From contig NZ_LT707059.1 in assembly GCF_900155735.1 (NCBI RefSeq), positions 1-53,628 on the forward strand: a DNA stretch of 53,628 nucleotides, in the 5' to 3' direction. The translations under genes and the position numbers were made by a program. The DNA is from Intestinibacillus massiliensis (GTDB lineage Bacteria > Bacillota > Clostridia > Oscillospirales > Butyricicoccaceae). Below, piece after piece: positions 8,425-17,649 of this stretch (within the stretch, counting starts at the first letter, position 1; the number at the start of each line of letters is the position of its first letter). Below the pieces are notes generated by a model. The model was not told where the DNA came from and made no database searches. It saw nothing but the letters and a program-made list of their open reading frames with translations.

Positions 8425-8462
8425 AATGGACAATGCAAAACGTATTTCATTGTCCATTTTCT
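8425..8462 (+). terminator. Hairpin with T-rich tail between purC and purF
   Basis: AATGGACAATG (8425-8435) pairs with CATTGTCCATT (8448-8458) around a 12-base loop and is followed by TTCTTATT. It looks like an intrinsic terminator inside the operon and would reduce or regulate read-through into purF. Confidence 0.6.
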
Positions 8463-8489
8463 TATTCCTTACCCTGAACCGAGGTTAGC

Positions 8490-9959
8490 ATGAAATATCG
8501 TATCAAGAAATCCCCGCGTACCCCCTGGGACGCGGATGCCATCCATGAGGAATGCGGCGTTTTCGGCATTTCCCTCCCTGCCGGCTCGGAAGCCAGCCCC
8601 GCGCACGAGGCGTACGTCGCCCTGTTCGCCCTGCAGCACCGCGGCCAGGAGGCCGCCGGCATCGCGGTGAATAACAAGGGCGTGATCCACTGCCATAAGG
8701 ACGTCGGCCTGGTAAACGACGTGTTTAACCAGGAGACGCTGGACGCCATGCCGGGGCAGATGGCGGTCGGCCATGTCCGCTACTCGACAACCGGCAAGCA
8801 GAGCCGCGAAAACGCGCAGCCCATTGCGATCACCCACGTCAAGGGCAACCTGGCGGTGGCGCATAACGGCAACCTGGTCAACGCAGGCGAGCTGCGCCGC
8901 GAAATTGAGCTTGGAGGCGGCATTTTCCGTTCTTCGAACGATTCCGAGGTGCTCGTCTACACCATCGTGCGCGAACGCCTCAAGGTCGGCTCGATCGAGG
9001 AGGCGGTCGTGAACACCATGAAGGTGATCAAGGGGGCGTACTCCCTTGTCATCATGTCGCCCCGCAAGCTGCTCGCCGCGCGCGACCCGCACGGCTTCCG
9101 CCCGCTCTGCATCGGCAAATCGCCGGAGGGCGCCTATATTTTCGCATCCGAGACCTGCGCGCTCGACGCGCTCGGCGCGGCGTTTGTCCGCGACGTGGAA
9201 CCCGGCGAGGTCTGCGTGGTCGAGGACGGCAAGCTCAAGAGCCTGCACTGCGGCGTCGAGGCAAAGACCTCGGCCTGCGTATTCGAGTATATCTATTTCG
9301 CCCGCCCGGATTCGGTGATCGACGGCGCGAGCGTAGAGCTGGCGCGGCAGGAGGCGGGAAAGTACCTTTCCATCGAGCACCCGGTCGGCGCGGACGTCGT
9401 CATCGGCGTGCCGGATTCCGGCATCCCGGCGGCCATCGGCTACGCCAAGTGTTCGGGCATCCCATATGGCGTCGGCCTGATCAAAAACCGGTATATCGGC
9501 CGCACCTTCATCCAGCCCGGGCAGGAAAAGCGCGAACGCTCGGTGCGCCTCAAGCTCAACGCGCTGCGCGAGGCGGTCGCGGGCAAGCGCGTCATCATGG
9601 TGGACGACTCCATCGTACGCGGCACGACCTGCGCGCGCCTGGTTAAGCTCATCCGCGACGCGGGCGCGAAGGAAGTGCATATGCGTATTTCCGCGCCCCC
9701 CTTCCGGCACCCGTGCTTCTTTGGCACCGATATCCCCGAGCGCACGCAGCTCCTCGCGCACGGGCGGACGGTGGAGGAAATGCGCCAGATCATCGGCGTG
9801 GACAGCCTCGGCTTCCTGTCGCTCGAGGCGGCGCACAAGATCGCGCTGGGCGCGAAGGTCGGCTTCTGCGACGCATGTTTTTCCGGGAAATACCCGGTGG
9901 ACGTGCCCGAGCAGGCTGAAAAAAACATGTTTGAAAGTGAATTGCCCAGCCAGGGCTGA
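8490..9959 (+). CDS. purF: Amidophosphoribosyltransferase (PurF)
   Basis: 489 residues; commits PRPP and glutamine to purine synthesis. N-terminal nucleophile class II amidotransferase: Cys22 in EECGVFGI follows a 21-residue propeptide of the kind removed in the Bacillus-type enzyme, and ALQHRGQEAAGI follows. The PRPP-binding motif VIMVDDSIVRGTTC is near residues 367-380. Cysteines in CVFEYIYF, HPCFFG and CDACF match the four ligands of the [4Fe-4S] cluster of Bacillus-type PurF. It is immediately followed by a second, unusual PurF-like protein. Confidence 0.96.
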   Translation: MKYRIKKSPRTPWDADAIHEECGVFGISLPAGSEASPAHEAYVALFALQHRGQEAAGIAVNNKGVIHCHKDVGLVNDVFNQETLDAMPGQMAVGHVRYSTTGKQSRENAQPIAITHVKGNLAVAHNGNLVNAGELRREIELGGGIFRSSNDSEVLVYTIVRERLKVGSIEEAVVNTMKVIKGAYSLVIMSPRKLLAARDPHGFRPLCIGKSPEGAYIFASETCALDALGAAFVRDVEPGEVCVVEDGKLKSLHCGVEAKTSACVFEYIYFARPDSVIDGASVELARQEAGKYLSIEHPVGADVVIGVPDSGIPAAIGYAKCSGIPYGVGLIKNRYIGRTFIQPGQEKRERSVRLKLNALREAVAGKRVIMVDDSIVRGTTCARLVKLIRDAGAKEVHMRISAPPFRHPCFFGTDIPERTQLLAHGRTVEEMRQIIGVDSLGFLSLEAAHKIALGAKVGFCDACFSGKYPVDVPEQAEKNMFESELPSQG

Positions 9960-10000
9960 CCTGCCGGGCGGCACAAGTAAAAATTGGATAAGGAGAACTT

Positions 10001-11425
10001 ATGGGAGGATTTTTCGGCGTAGCCTCGCAACGGGACTGCGTGCTGGATATTTTCTTCGGCGTGGACTATCACTCGCACCTCGGCACGCGCCGCGGCGGTA
10101 TGCTCATGTACGACCGGGAGCACGGCTTCCAGCGTCAGATTCACAACATTGAAAACACCCCGTTCCGCACCAAGTTTGAAAAGGACTTGCCGGAATTCCA
10201 GGGATGCAGCGGCATCGGCTGCATCAGCGATACCGACCCGCAGCCGCTGCTCGTGCGCTCGCACCTGGGGCTGTACGCGCTGACGACGATCGGGATCATC
10301 AACAATGCGGAGGAGCTGGTCGGCCGGTATTTTTCCGACCATGGGCACCAGTTTATGGCCATGGGTTCGGGGAAGGTCAACCAGACCGAGCTCGTCGCCG
10401 CGCTCATCAACCAGAAGGACGACCTCGTTTCCGGCATCCTGCACGCGCAGGAGATGATCGACGGGTCGATGACCGTGCTGGTGCTGACGCAGGACGGCAT
10501 CATCGCTGCGCGCGACCGCCTTGGCCGCCTGCCGGTGCTGATCGGCAAAAGCGAGGACGGGTACTGCGTCTCATTCGAGTCCTTCGCCTACCGCAAGCTG
10601 GGGTACGAGGACGCGTACGAGCTTGGCCCGCGCGAGATCGTCAAGATGACGGCGGAGGGGTTTGAGACGCTGTCGCCCGCGGGCAAGGAGATGAAAATCT
10701 GCGCTTTCCTGTGGACGTATTACGGCTACCCGAACTCCAATTACGAGGGCGTCAACGTCGAGCTGATGCGATACCGCAACGGCCAGATCCTGGCGCGGGA
10801 GGACAAGGCGCGCGGCTTTGACAGCGAGCGGCTGGACTATATCGCGGGCGTGCCGGATTCCGGCGTGCCGCACGCGATCGGCTATGCCAACGCGGGCACC
10901 GTCCCGTTTGCCCGCCCGTTCATCAAATACACCCCGACCTGGCCGCGCTCCTTCATGCCGACGAACCAGAAGATCCGCAACGAGGTCGCCAAAATGAAGC
11001 AGATCCCCGTCCCCGAGCTGATCGAAGGCAAAAAGCTGCTGTTTGTGGACGATTCGATCGTCCGCGGCACGCAGCTCCACGAAACGGTCGACTTCCTGTA
11101 TGAGTCGGGCGCGGAGGAGGTCCATATGCGTTCGGCCTGCCCGCCGATCATGTACGGCTGCAAGTACTTAAATTTCTCCTCGAGCAATTCCGACATGGAG
11201 CTGCTCGCGCGCCGCACCGTGCAGGAGCTGGAGGGCGACGAGGGGCAGGAGCACCTGGACGAATATGCGGACGCGAACACCGAGCGCGGCCAGTGCATGC
11301 TCAAGACGATCTGCGAAAAGTTCGGCTTCAGCTCGCTCGGCTACCAGTCGCTGAACGGCCTGCTTGAGGCGATCGGCATGGACCGCGACAAGGTGTGCAC
11401 CTACTGCTGGAACGGCAAGGGCTGA
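10001..11425 (+). CDS. PurF-like paralogue lacking the catalytic N-terminal Cys
   Basis: 474 residues with the PurF architecture: an Ntn-type glutaminase domain (GIGCISDTDPQPLLV, SGKVNQTELVA) and a phosphoribosyltransferase domain with an intact PRPP loop LLFVDDSIVRGTQL near 346-359. The N-terminus reads MGGFFGVAS where active enzymes read MCG.FG, so the nucleophilic Cys is Gly and there is no propeptide. A CTYC pair near the C-terminus and other cysteines could be remnants of an iron-sulfur site. ATG 10001 has an AAGGAG site and no upstream start supplies a Cys. Databases usually call such proteins amidophosphoribosyltransferase; glutamine-dependent activity is doubtful. Its place between purF and purM points to a purine-linked role, perhaps ammonia-dependent or regulatory. 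Confidence 0.8.
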   Translation: MGGFFGVASQRDCVLDIFFGVDYHSHLGTRRGGMLMYDREHGFQRQIHNIENTPFRTKFEKDLPEFQGCSGIGCISDTDPQPLLVRSHLGLYALTTIGIINNAEELVGRYFSDHGHQFMAMGSGKVNQTELVAALINQKDDLVSGILHAQEMIDGSMTVLVLTQDGIIAARDRLGRLPVLIGKSEDGYCVSFESFAYRKLGYEDAYELGPREIVKMTAEGFETLSPAGKEMKICAFLWTYYGYPNSNYEGVNVELMRYRNGQILAREDKARGFDSERLDYIAGVPDSGVPHAIGYANAGTVPFARPFIKYTPTWPRSFMPTNQKIRNEVAKMKQIPVPELIEGKKLLFVDDSIVRGTQLHETVDFLYESGAEEVHMRSACPPIMYGCKYLNFSSSNSDMELLARRTVQELEGDEGQEHLDEYADANTERGQCMLKTICEKFGFSSLGYQSLNGLLEAIGMDRDKVCTYCWNGKG

Positions 11426-11541
11426 CCACCGCACGGCAGCTTCCCGATACGCATCCCACGCTGCGGGCTTTGCCCGCCTGATATAAACGCGGCCAGCCCC
11501 CTTGTGGGCAGCCGGATCCTTAGAAAGTGAGAGTTATAACT

Positions 11542-12579
11542 ATGAATGAAAGCCGTTCTGAAAGCTACAAGGCGGCAGGCGTAGACGTCACCGCCGGTTA
11601 CGAAGCCGTCAAGCTGATGAAGCCGATGGTCGAAAGCACCTTTACCAAGGGCGTAATGGGTACGCTCGGCGGCTTCGGCGGCCTGTTCCGTCCGGACTTC
11701 AAGGGCATGGAAGACCCCATCCTCGTGTCCGGCACCGACGGCGTGGGCACGAAGCTCAAGCTGGCGTTCCTAATGAACAAGCACGACACGGTCGGTATCG
11801 ACTGCGTGGCGATGTGCGTCAACGATATCGCCTGCTGCGGCGCGCAGCCGCTGTTCTTCCTCGACTATATTGCGGTCGGCAAGAACCACCCGGAAAAGGT
11901 CGCGTCCATGGTCGCGGGCATCGCGGAGGGCTGCCGCCAGGCGGGCTGCGCGCTGATCGGCGGCGAGACCGCGGAAATGCCGGGCTTTTACCCGGAGGAT
12001 GAGTACGATATGGCCGGTTTCTCCGTCGGCATCGTGGACAAGGCCAAGATGATCGACGCTTCCCGCCTCGCGGCGGACGACGTGCTGATCGGCGTCGCGT
12101 CCTCCGGCGTGCATTCCAACGGCTATTCCCTGGTGCGCAAGACGCTGGGCATCAACGAAAAGTCGGTCAAGCGCTATATCGACGAGTTCGGCAAGACGCT
12201 GGGCGAAGAGCTGCTGACCCCGACCAAGATTTACGTCAAGGCGATCCAGCATGTCGCGGCAAAGGCCGACGTCAAGGCGATCAGCCATATCACGGGCGGC
12301 GGCTTTTATGAAAACGTGCCGCGCATGCTGTGCGACGGCCTGCGCGCGGACATCGAAAAGGCCGCGATGCCGGTGCCGCCGATCTTCGGCCTCATCCAGC
12401 AGACCGGCAAAATCCCGGAGCGCGACATGTACAATACCTTCAACATGGGCGCGGGCCTCGTCATGGCGGTCGCGAAGGACGACGCGGACAAGGCGCTCGC
12501 GGCGATTGCGGAAGCGGGCGAAAAGGGCTATGTGATCGGCGCCTGCGTCGCAGGCGATAAGGGCGTAGAGCTGCGCTAA
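11542..12579 (+). CDS. purM: AIR synthetase, phosphoribosylformylglycinamidine cyclo-ligase (PurM)
   Basis: 345 residues, standard PurM length. ATP-dependent ring closure of FGAM to AIR. Motifs: [16 protein letters not shown] at the N-terminus, [10 protein letters not shown], the [15 protein letters not shown] loop, [29 protein letters not shown] and [13 protein letters not shown]. The ATG at 11542 is taken rather than an upstream GTG at 11527 because the homologous N-terminus starts there, though its ribosome site is weak. A small GCGGGC/GCCCGC hairpin lies in the gap before it (11463-11477). Confidence 0.95.
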   Translation: MNESRSESYKAAGVDVTAGYEAVKLMKPMVESTFTKGVMGTLGGFGGLFRPDFKGMEDPILVSGTDGVGTKLKLAFLMNKHDTVGIDCVAMCVNDIACCGAQPLFFLDYIAVGKNHPEKVASMVAGIAEGCRQAGCALIGGETAEMPGFYPEDEYDMAGFSVGIVDKAKMIDASRLAADDVLIGVASSGVHSNGYSLVRKTLGINEKSVKRYIDEFGKTLGEELLTPTKIYVKAIQHVAAKADVKAISHITGGGFYENVPRMLCDGLRADIEKAAMPVPPIFGLIQQTGKIPERDMYNTFNMGAGLVMAVAKDDADKALAAIAEAGEKGYVIGACVAGDKGVELR

Positions 12580-12630
12580 AGGGTTTGGGCACGCACGGCG
12601 TGCAGGAGCAGAAAGCAAAGGAACATCATC

Positions 12631-13290
12631 ATGGTTAAAATTGCAGTCCTGGTTTCCGGCGGCGGCACCAATTTGCAGGCGCTGATTGACGCGGAAGCCG
12701 CGGGCAACATCAAAAACGGCGAAATTTGCGCCGTCGTCGCGTCCCGCCCCGACGCTTACGCGATCACGCGCGCGAAGCAGGCATTTATCCCCACATATGT
12801 GATGCGCCGCCGCGATTACGGCTCGGCGGAGGCGTACGGCGAGGCGCTCGGCGACCTGCTGGAACAGCTCGGCATCGGGCTGGTCGTGCTGGCGGGCTTT
12901 ATGACCGTCCTGTCGGACGCGTTCTGCCGCCGGTTCCAGAACCGCATCATCAACGTGCACCCGTCCCTGATCCCGTCCTTCTGCGGCGAGGGCTTCTACG
13001 GCCTGCGCGTGCATGAGGCGGCGCTGCAAAAAGGCGTCAAGGTGACCGGCGCAACCGTCCATTTCGTATCAGAGGTCGTGGACGGCGGCGAAATCATCGC
13101 ACAAAAGGCGGTCGCGGTGCAGCCGGGCGACACCCCAGAGGTTTTGCAGAAGCGCGTCATGCGCGAGGCGGAATGGGTGCTGCTGCCGCGGGCGGTCTCG
13201 CAGTTCTGCGAAGGCCGCATCACGGTGCAGGACGGCGTGGTCTATATCGCCGCTGCCGACGACGACGAAAACGAAGGAGAGAACCGATGA
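12631..13290 (+). CDS. purN: GAR transformylase, 10-formyl-THF dependent (PurN)
   Basis: 219 residues. Transfers formyl from 10-formyltetrahydrofolate to GAR. The PRPP-side loop VSGGGTNLQAL opens the protein; INVHPSLIPSF carries the catalytic Asn and His, and EVVDGGEII carries the catalytic Asp. The C-terminus has an acidic tail (AADDDENEGENR). Its TGA overlaps the ATG of the next gene in an ATGA, so translation of the IMP cyclohydrolase is coupled to it. Confidence 0.94.
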   Translation: MVKIAVLVSGGGTNLQALIDAEAAGNIKNGEICAVVASRPDAYAITRAKQAFIPTYVMRRRDYGSAEAYGEALGDLLEQLGIGLVVLAGFMTVLSDAFCRRFQNRIINVHPSLIPSFCGEGFYGLRVHEAALQKGVKVTGATVHFVSEVVDGGEIIAQKAVAVQPGDTPEVLQKRVMREAEWVLLPRAVSQFCEGRITVQDGVVYIAAADDDENEGENR

Positions 13291-13991
13291 AGATTTTAGA
13301 TATTACGGAAGAGCTGCGCGGCAACGCCTATCCCGGCCGGGGCATCGTGCTTGGCCGCACGGCGGACGACCGGTATGCGGTCGCCGCGTACTTCATTATG
13401 GGGCGTTCGGAAAACAGCCGCAACCGCATCTTCTCCGATACGGAGGACGGCATCCGCACCGAGGCGTTCGACCCCTCCAAGATGGTCGACCCGTCGCTCA
13501 TCATTTACCATCCGGTGCGCCTTTACGACGGCCGCCTGATCGTGACGAACGGCGACCAGACCGATACGGTCTGGGAGGGGATGAAGGCGGGCAAGGCGCC
13601 GGAAGAGGCGCTGCGCACGCGCGAGTTTGAGCCGGACGGCCCGAACTACACCCCCCGCATTTCCGGCGTGCTGGAAAAGGACGGCAGCTACCAGCTTTCC
13701 ATCCTCAAGAGCTTCGACGGCGACCCGTCCTGCTGCAAGCGCTTCTTCTTCGAGTACGACAAGCCGGTCGCGGGGCTTGGCCACTTTATCCACACCTACA
13801 TGGGAGACGGCGACCCGCTGCCGTCCTTCGAGGGCGAACCCAAGACCGTGCGCATCGAGGGCGATGTAAGCACGTTTGCACGCAGCCTGTGGGACAGCCT
13901 GAATGCGGACAATAAGGTTTCGCTCTATGTGTGCTATACCGAGCTTGCCACGGGCAGGCAGTCCAGGGTCGTCTGGAACAAGAACCACTAA
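13287..13991 (+). CDS. purO: IMP cyclohydrolase of the PurO/archaeal type
   Basis: 234 residues of the IMP_cyclohyd family (Pfam PF07826), first known from archaeal PurO: closes the ring of FAICAR to give IMP. Diagnostic stretches are YPGRGIVLGRT, AYFIMGRSENSRNR and the later DGPNYTPRISGV. In most bacteria this step is done by the N-terminal domain of bifunctional PurH; here the next gene lacks that domain, so PurO and that gene together replace PurH. Start overlaps the purN stop. Confidence 0.88.
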   Translation: MKILDITEELRGNAYPGRGIVLGRTADDRYAVAAYFIMGRSENSRNRIFSDTEDGIRTEAFDPSKMVDPSLIIYHPVRLYDGRLIVTNGDQTDTVWEGMKAGKAPEEALRTREFEPDGPNYTPRISGVLEKDGSYQLSILKSFDGDPSCCKRFFFEYDKPVAGLGHFIHTYMGDGDPLPSFEGEPKTVRIEGDVSTFARSLWDSLNADNKVSLYVCYTELATGRQSRVVWNKNH

Positions 13992-14010
13992 CGCCGAAAG
14001 GAGCCTTGTC

Positions 14011-15186
14011 ATGCAGGAATTAGAGTTAAAATACGGCTGTAACCCGAACCAGAAGCCCGCGCGCATTTTTATGAGCGAAGGCGAGCTGCCGATCGAAGTG
14101 CTGAACGGCCGTCCGGGCTACATCAACTTCTGCGACGCGTTTAACGCGTGGCAGCTTGTCAAAGCCCTGAAGAAGGCGACCGGCCTGCCGGCCGCAGCCT
14201 CCTTCAAGCATGTGTCCCCCGCGGGCGCGGCGCTGGGCAAGCCGCTGACCGATACGGAAAAGCAGATTTATTTCGTCGAGGACGGCCGCGAACTGTCGCC
14301 GATCGCCTGCGCGTATATCCGCGCGCGCGGCGCCGACCGCCTGTGCTCTTACGGCGACTGGGCGGCGCTTTCGGACGAGTGCGACGCGGATACCGCAAGA
14401 TACCTCGCGAGCGAGGTGTCCGACGGCATTATCGCCCCCTCCTACTCGGCGGAGGCGCTCGAAATCCTCAAAACAAAGCGCAAGGGCGGCTATAACGTCG
14501 TCAAGATCGACCCGGGCTATACCCCGAAGCCGATCGAGCAGCGCGACATTTTCGGCGTGACCTTCGAGCAGGGCTACAACGATTACGAGATTTCCGAAAG
14601 CCTGCTGCACAATATCGTGACCGAAAACAAGGAACTGCCCGAGGCCGCGCGCCACGATATGATCCTGGCGCTCATCACGCTCAAGTACACGCAGTCCAAC
14701 TCGGTCTGCTATGTCAAGGACGGCCAGACGATCGGCGTCGGCGCAGGCCAGCAGAGCCGTATCCACTGCACCCGCCTCGCGGGGCAGAAGGCGGACGGCT
14801 GGTTCCTGCGGCAGCATCCCAAGGTCCTGGCGCTGCAGTTTAAGGACGGCATCCGCCGCCCCGACCGCGACAACGCGATCGACGTCTACATCTCCGACGA
14901 GTACGAGGACGTGCTGGCCGAGGGCGTTTGGCAGAATACCTTCAAGGCCAAGCCGCCCGTGCTGACGCGCGAGGAGCGCCTCGACTGGATCAAGAAAAAC
15001 ACGGGCGTGACCGTCGGTTCGGATGCGTTTTTCCCGTTCGGCGACAATGTCGAGCGCGCGCGCAAGTCCGGCGTGCAGTACATCGTACAGCCGGGCGGAT
15101 CCATCCGCGACGACAACGTCATTGAAACGGCAAACAAGTACGGCATTGTAATGGCGTTTACCGGCATGCGCCTGTTCCACCATTGA
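14011..15186 (+). CDS. purH: Stand-alone AICAR transformylase (C-terminal half of PurH)
   Basis: 391 residues against about 510 for bifunctional PurH. It starts (ATG 14011, AAAGGAG site) directly in the transformylase domain: LKYGCNPNQKPA, SFKHVSPAGAA (catalytic Lys-His pair in the KH motif), YTQSNSVCYVKDGQTIGVGAGQQSRIHC, and near the end GSDAFFPFGDN and YIVQPGGSIRDD. The MGS-like IMP cyclohydrolase domain is absent, matching the PurO gene just upstream. Formylates AICAR using 10-formyl-THF. Confidence 0.93.
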   Translation: MQELELKYGCNPNQKPARIFMSEGELPIEVLNGRPGYINFCDAFNAWQLVKALKKATGLPAAASFKHVSPAGAALGKPLTDTEKQIYFVEDGRELSPIACAYIRARGADRLCSYGDWAALSDECDADTARYLASEVSDGIIAPSYSAEALEILKTKRKGGYNVVKIDPGYTPKPIEQRDIFGVTFEQGYNDYEISESLLHNIVTENKELPEAARHDMILALITLKYTQSNSVCYVKDGQTIGVGAGQQSRIHCTRLAGQKADGWFLRQHPKVLALQFKDGIRRPDRDNAIDVYISDEYEDVLAEGVWQNTFKAKPPVLTREERLDWIKKNTGVTVGSDAFFPFGDNVERARKSGVQYIVQPGGSIRDDNVIETANKYGIVMAFTGMRLFHH

Positions 15187-15214
15187 GCCGCGCCGCCGCG
15201 CGTACGGAAAAGCG

Positions 15215-15787
15215 ATGAAACAGGACAGGAAAGGTTCAGCCCGCGTGGGCAGGGCGATCCTGCTTCTGCTGGCCGGCACGCTGGTGCCCCTGGCGGGCAG
15301 CGCGCTGTCCTCGCTGTTTGCGCCCGCGGCCATCGGCGCGGTCTCGCTCGCGGGATACCTGCTGACGATCGCGGGCAGCGCGCTGCTGCTGCCGGACAGC
15401 CGGTGGTTTGCGGTGTCCATCATGTGCGCGATGTTCGGCGTGGTGGCGGACGGGCTGCCGCTGCTGTATGACGGCGTGTCGGGCATGATGCTCTATGTGC
15501 TGACCGCGCTGGCGATGGCGCTGTGCTACGCCGCGGTGTACGGCGGCGTGGACGGGCTGCTGGCAATGGCTGGCGCATCCGCCGGGGAGCGCCGGCTGGG
15601 GCTGTGGTGGATCGCCTGCTTTGCGGCGGGGGAAACGCTGATGTTCGTATGCCTCTATGTCCTGCCGCGCATGCCGTCTTCCGTCATGGCGCAGATGCTG
15701 GGCACAGTGGCCGCTTTTGCCTGCACGGTGTGCGCGCTCATCTATCAGGTGCGTTATCTGCTGATGGCGCGCAGGCGTTTGGGCTGA
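15215..15787 (+). CDS. Small integral membrane protein within the purine operon
   Basis: 190 residues with about five hydrophobic segments (roughly 14-35, 38-58, 65-85, 90-110, 128-150, 160-180) and positively charged ends. I do not recognise the family. It sits 28 bases after purH and 23 bases before purD in the same direction and so is very likely cotranscribed. A transport role for a purine-related compound is possible but nothing in the sequence shows it. Confidence 0.7.
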   Translation: MKQDRKGSARVGRAILLLLAGTLVPLAGSALSSLFAPAAIGAVSLAGYLLTIAGSALLLPDSRWFAVSIMCAMFGVVADGLPLLYDGVSGMMLYVLTALAMALCYAAVYGGVDGLLAMAGASAGERRLGLWWIACFAAGETLMFVCLYVLPRMPSSVMAQMLGTVAAFACTVCALIYQVRYLLMARRRLG

Positions 15788-15810
15788 AACGTAAGGAAGA
15801 GGGAATCGAA

Positions 15811-17061
15811 ATGAAAGTATTGGTAATCGGCGGCGGCGGGCGTGAACACGCGATCTGCCACACGCTGAAGAAGAGTCCCAAGGTGGACAAGCTGTGGTGC
15901 GCGCCGGGTAACGGCGGCATCGCGCAGGCCGCGGAGTGCGTCCCGATCAAGGCGACCGATATCGACGGCGTCCTGGCGTTCTGCCGCGAAAACGCGCCCG
16001 ACCTTGTCATGGTCGCGCCGGACGACCCGCTCGCGCTCGGCATGGTCGACGCGCTGGAGGAGGCGGGCTTCCGCGCCTTTGGCCCGCGCAAAAACGCGGC
16101 CGTAATTGAAGGCTCCAAATCCTTTGCCAAGGATTTGATGCAAAAATACAACATCCCGACAGCCGGGTATGCGGTGTTTGAAAGCTCCGACGAGGCGGTG
16201 GCCTATATCCGGGAGCAGGGCGCGCCGATCGTCGTCAAGGCGGACGGCCTGGCGCTCGGCAAGGGCGTGACCGTGGCCATGACCGTGGACGAGGCGGTCG
16301 CCGCGGTGCGCGACGCGATCGACGGCGGCGCGTTCGGCGGCGCGGGCGCGCGCGTGGTCATTGAGGAATACCTGACCGGCCCGGAGGTTTCGGTGCTCGC
16401 GTTCGTGGACGGCAAGACGCTCAAGACGATGCCGTCCGCGCAGGATCATAAGCGCGCCTACGACCACGACGAAGGCCCGAACACGGGCGGCATGGGCGCG
16501 TTTTCGCCTTCCCGTTTTTACACGGAAGAAATTGCGCAGCAGTGCATGGAGACGATCTTCAAGCCGACGGTCGCGGCCATGGCGCAGGAAGGCCGCCCCT
16601 TTAAGGGCGTGCTGTACTTCGGCCTGATGTTGACGCCCAAGGGTCCCCGCGTCATCGAATACAACGCGCGCTTCGGCGACCCGGAGACCCAGGCGGTGCT
16701 GTGCCGCCTCGAGACCGACCTGTTCGATATCTTTAACGCGGTCATCGACGGAAAGCTCGACGAGATCGAGGTCAAGTGGGCGGATAACGCGGCCTGCTGC
16801 GTGGTCATGGCGTCCGGCGGCTATCCCAAGGCCTATGAAAAGGGCAAGGAGATCACCGGGCTGGACACGGTGCAGGATGCGATCGTCTTCCATGCGGGTA
16901 CCGCCGCGCAGGGCGGCAAGCTCGTGACGGACGGCGGCCGCGTGCTCGGCGTGACGGCGACCGCGCCCACGCTGGACGAGGCGATCCGCAAGGCGTATGC
17001 CGACGTGCGGAAAATCCATTTCGACCAGGCGCATTTCCGCACCGACATCGGGGTAAAATAA
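15811..17061 (+). CDS. purD: GAR synthetase, phosphoribosylamine-glycine ligase (PurD)
   Basis: 416 residues, normal length, ATP-grasp enzyme joining phosphoribosylamine to glycine. Motifs: VLVIGGGGREHAI, PGNGG, VKADGLALGKGV, the EEYLTGPEVSVLAF strand, DHKRAYDHDEGPNTGGMGAFSPS and YNARFGDPETQAVL. ATG at 15811 has an AGAGGGAA site; a longer in-frame opening upstream overlaps the membrane protein gene and was rejected. PurD uses the unstable product of PurF, so their shared operon makes sense. Confidence 0.95.
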   Translation: MKVLVIGGGGREHAICHTLKKSPKVDKLWCAPGNGGIAQAAECVPIKATDIDGVLAFCRENAPDLVMVAPDDPLALGMVDALEEAGFRAFGPRKNAAVIEGSKSFAKDLMQKYNIPTAGYAVFESSDEAVAYIREQGAPIVVKADGLALGKGVTVAMTVDEAVAAVRDAIDGGAFGGAGARVVIEEYLTGPEVSVLAFVDGKTLKTMPSAQDHKRAYDHDEGPNTGGMGAFSPSRFYTEEIAQQCMETIFKPTVAAMAQEGRPFKGVLYFGLMLTPKGPRVIEYNARFGDPETQAVLCRLETDLFDIFNAVIDGKLDEIEVKWADNAACCVVMASGGYPKAYEKGKEITGLDTVQDAIVFHAGTAAQGGKLVTDGGRVLGVTATAPTLDEAIRKAYADVRKIHFDQAHFRTDIGVK

Positions 17062-17082
17062 GAATAAAAGGCAGGGAATACC

Positions 17083-17610
17083 GTGGAACAGGAAAAGCAG
17101 TTACAATTATTAGGCTGTATGGCCGACGTGCTCAAGGAAAACGGCTACCGGTCTGAAGTCGTGAAGTCGGACGACCCCGCGCACCCGTCCATCCTGCGGG
17201 TGGAGACCACGCGCAACGGCAAGGTTATGCAGGAGGTCATGGTCGAGATGTGCTTCATCCCGATCCCGCTGCCGGGCGAGGACGTGGCGCTGATGCAGTT
17301 TTACGCGACGCTGTTTACCGGCCTGCCGCAGGAGCAGGCGCGGGAAGTCAAGAAATGCTGCGAATATTGCAACGATTATTGCGCGCTCGGCGCGTTCGGG
17401 TATTTCGCACCGGCCGGCCAGCTTTACCTCAAGCACAACACGCTGCTGCGTGTGACGGACGAGCTGGAAAAGGCGGTCACCTTTATGGCGGACAACCTTT
17501 CGCTGGTGCTGGCAAGCGTCACCCGCTTCATTGATGCGTTCGCCGCCGTGGCGAACGGCGTCATGGATGTGGACGCGGCGGTTGAGCAGGAACTGCTGCC
17601 CAAAATGTAA
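17083..17610 (+). CDS. Hypothetical protein, YbjN-like
   Basis: 175 residues starting with GTG at 17083. Soluble alpha/beta protein; the start with LGCMADVLKENGYRSEVVK, a central VMVEMCFIPIPLP strand and a helical C-terminus with LNxx-type amphipathic pattern resemble YbjN/secretion-chaperone-like folds, but the match is weak. A CCEYCNDYC cluster (residues about 89-97) is notable. It is last in the purine operon, 21 bases after purD, ended by a strong terminator. Confidence 0.6.
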   Translation: MEQEKQLQLLGCMADVLKENGYRSEVVKSDDPAHPSILRVETTRNGKVMQEVMVEMCFIPIPLPGEDVALMQFYATLFTGLPQEQAREVKKCCEYCNDYCALGAFGYFAPAGQLYLKHNTLLRVTDELEKAVTFMADNLSLVLASVTRFIDAFAAVANGVMDVDAAVEQELLPKM

Positions 17611-17649
17611 AAAAAGGCCTTCCCCGGGAAACCGGGGAAGGCCTTTTTT
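17611..17649. terminator. Bidirectional terminator after the purine operon
   Basis: AAAAGGCCTTCCCCGG and its complement around a GAAA loop, with A-rich and T-rich flanks on both sides. It serves the purine operon on the plus strand and the small convergent gene on the minus strand. Confidence 0.9.
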
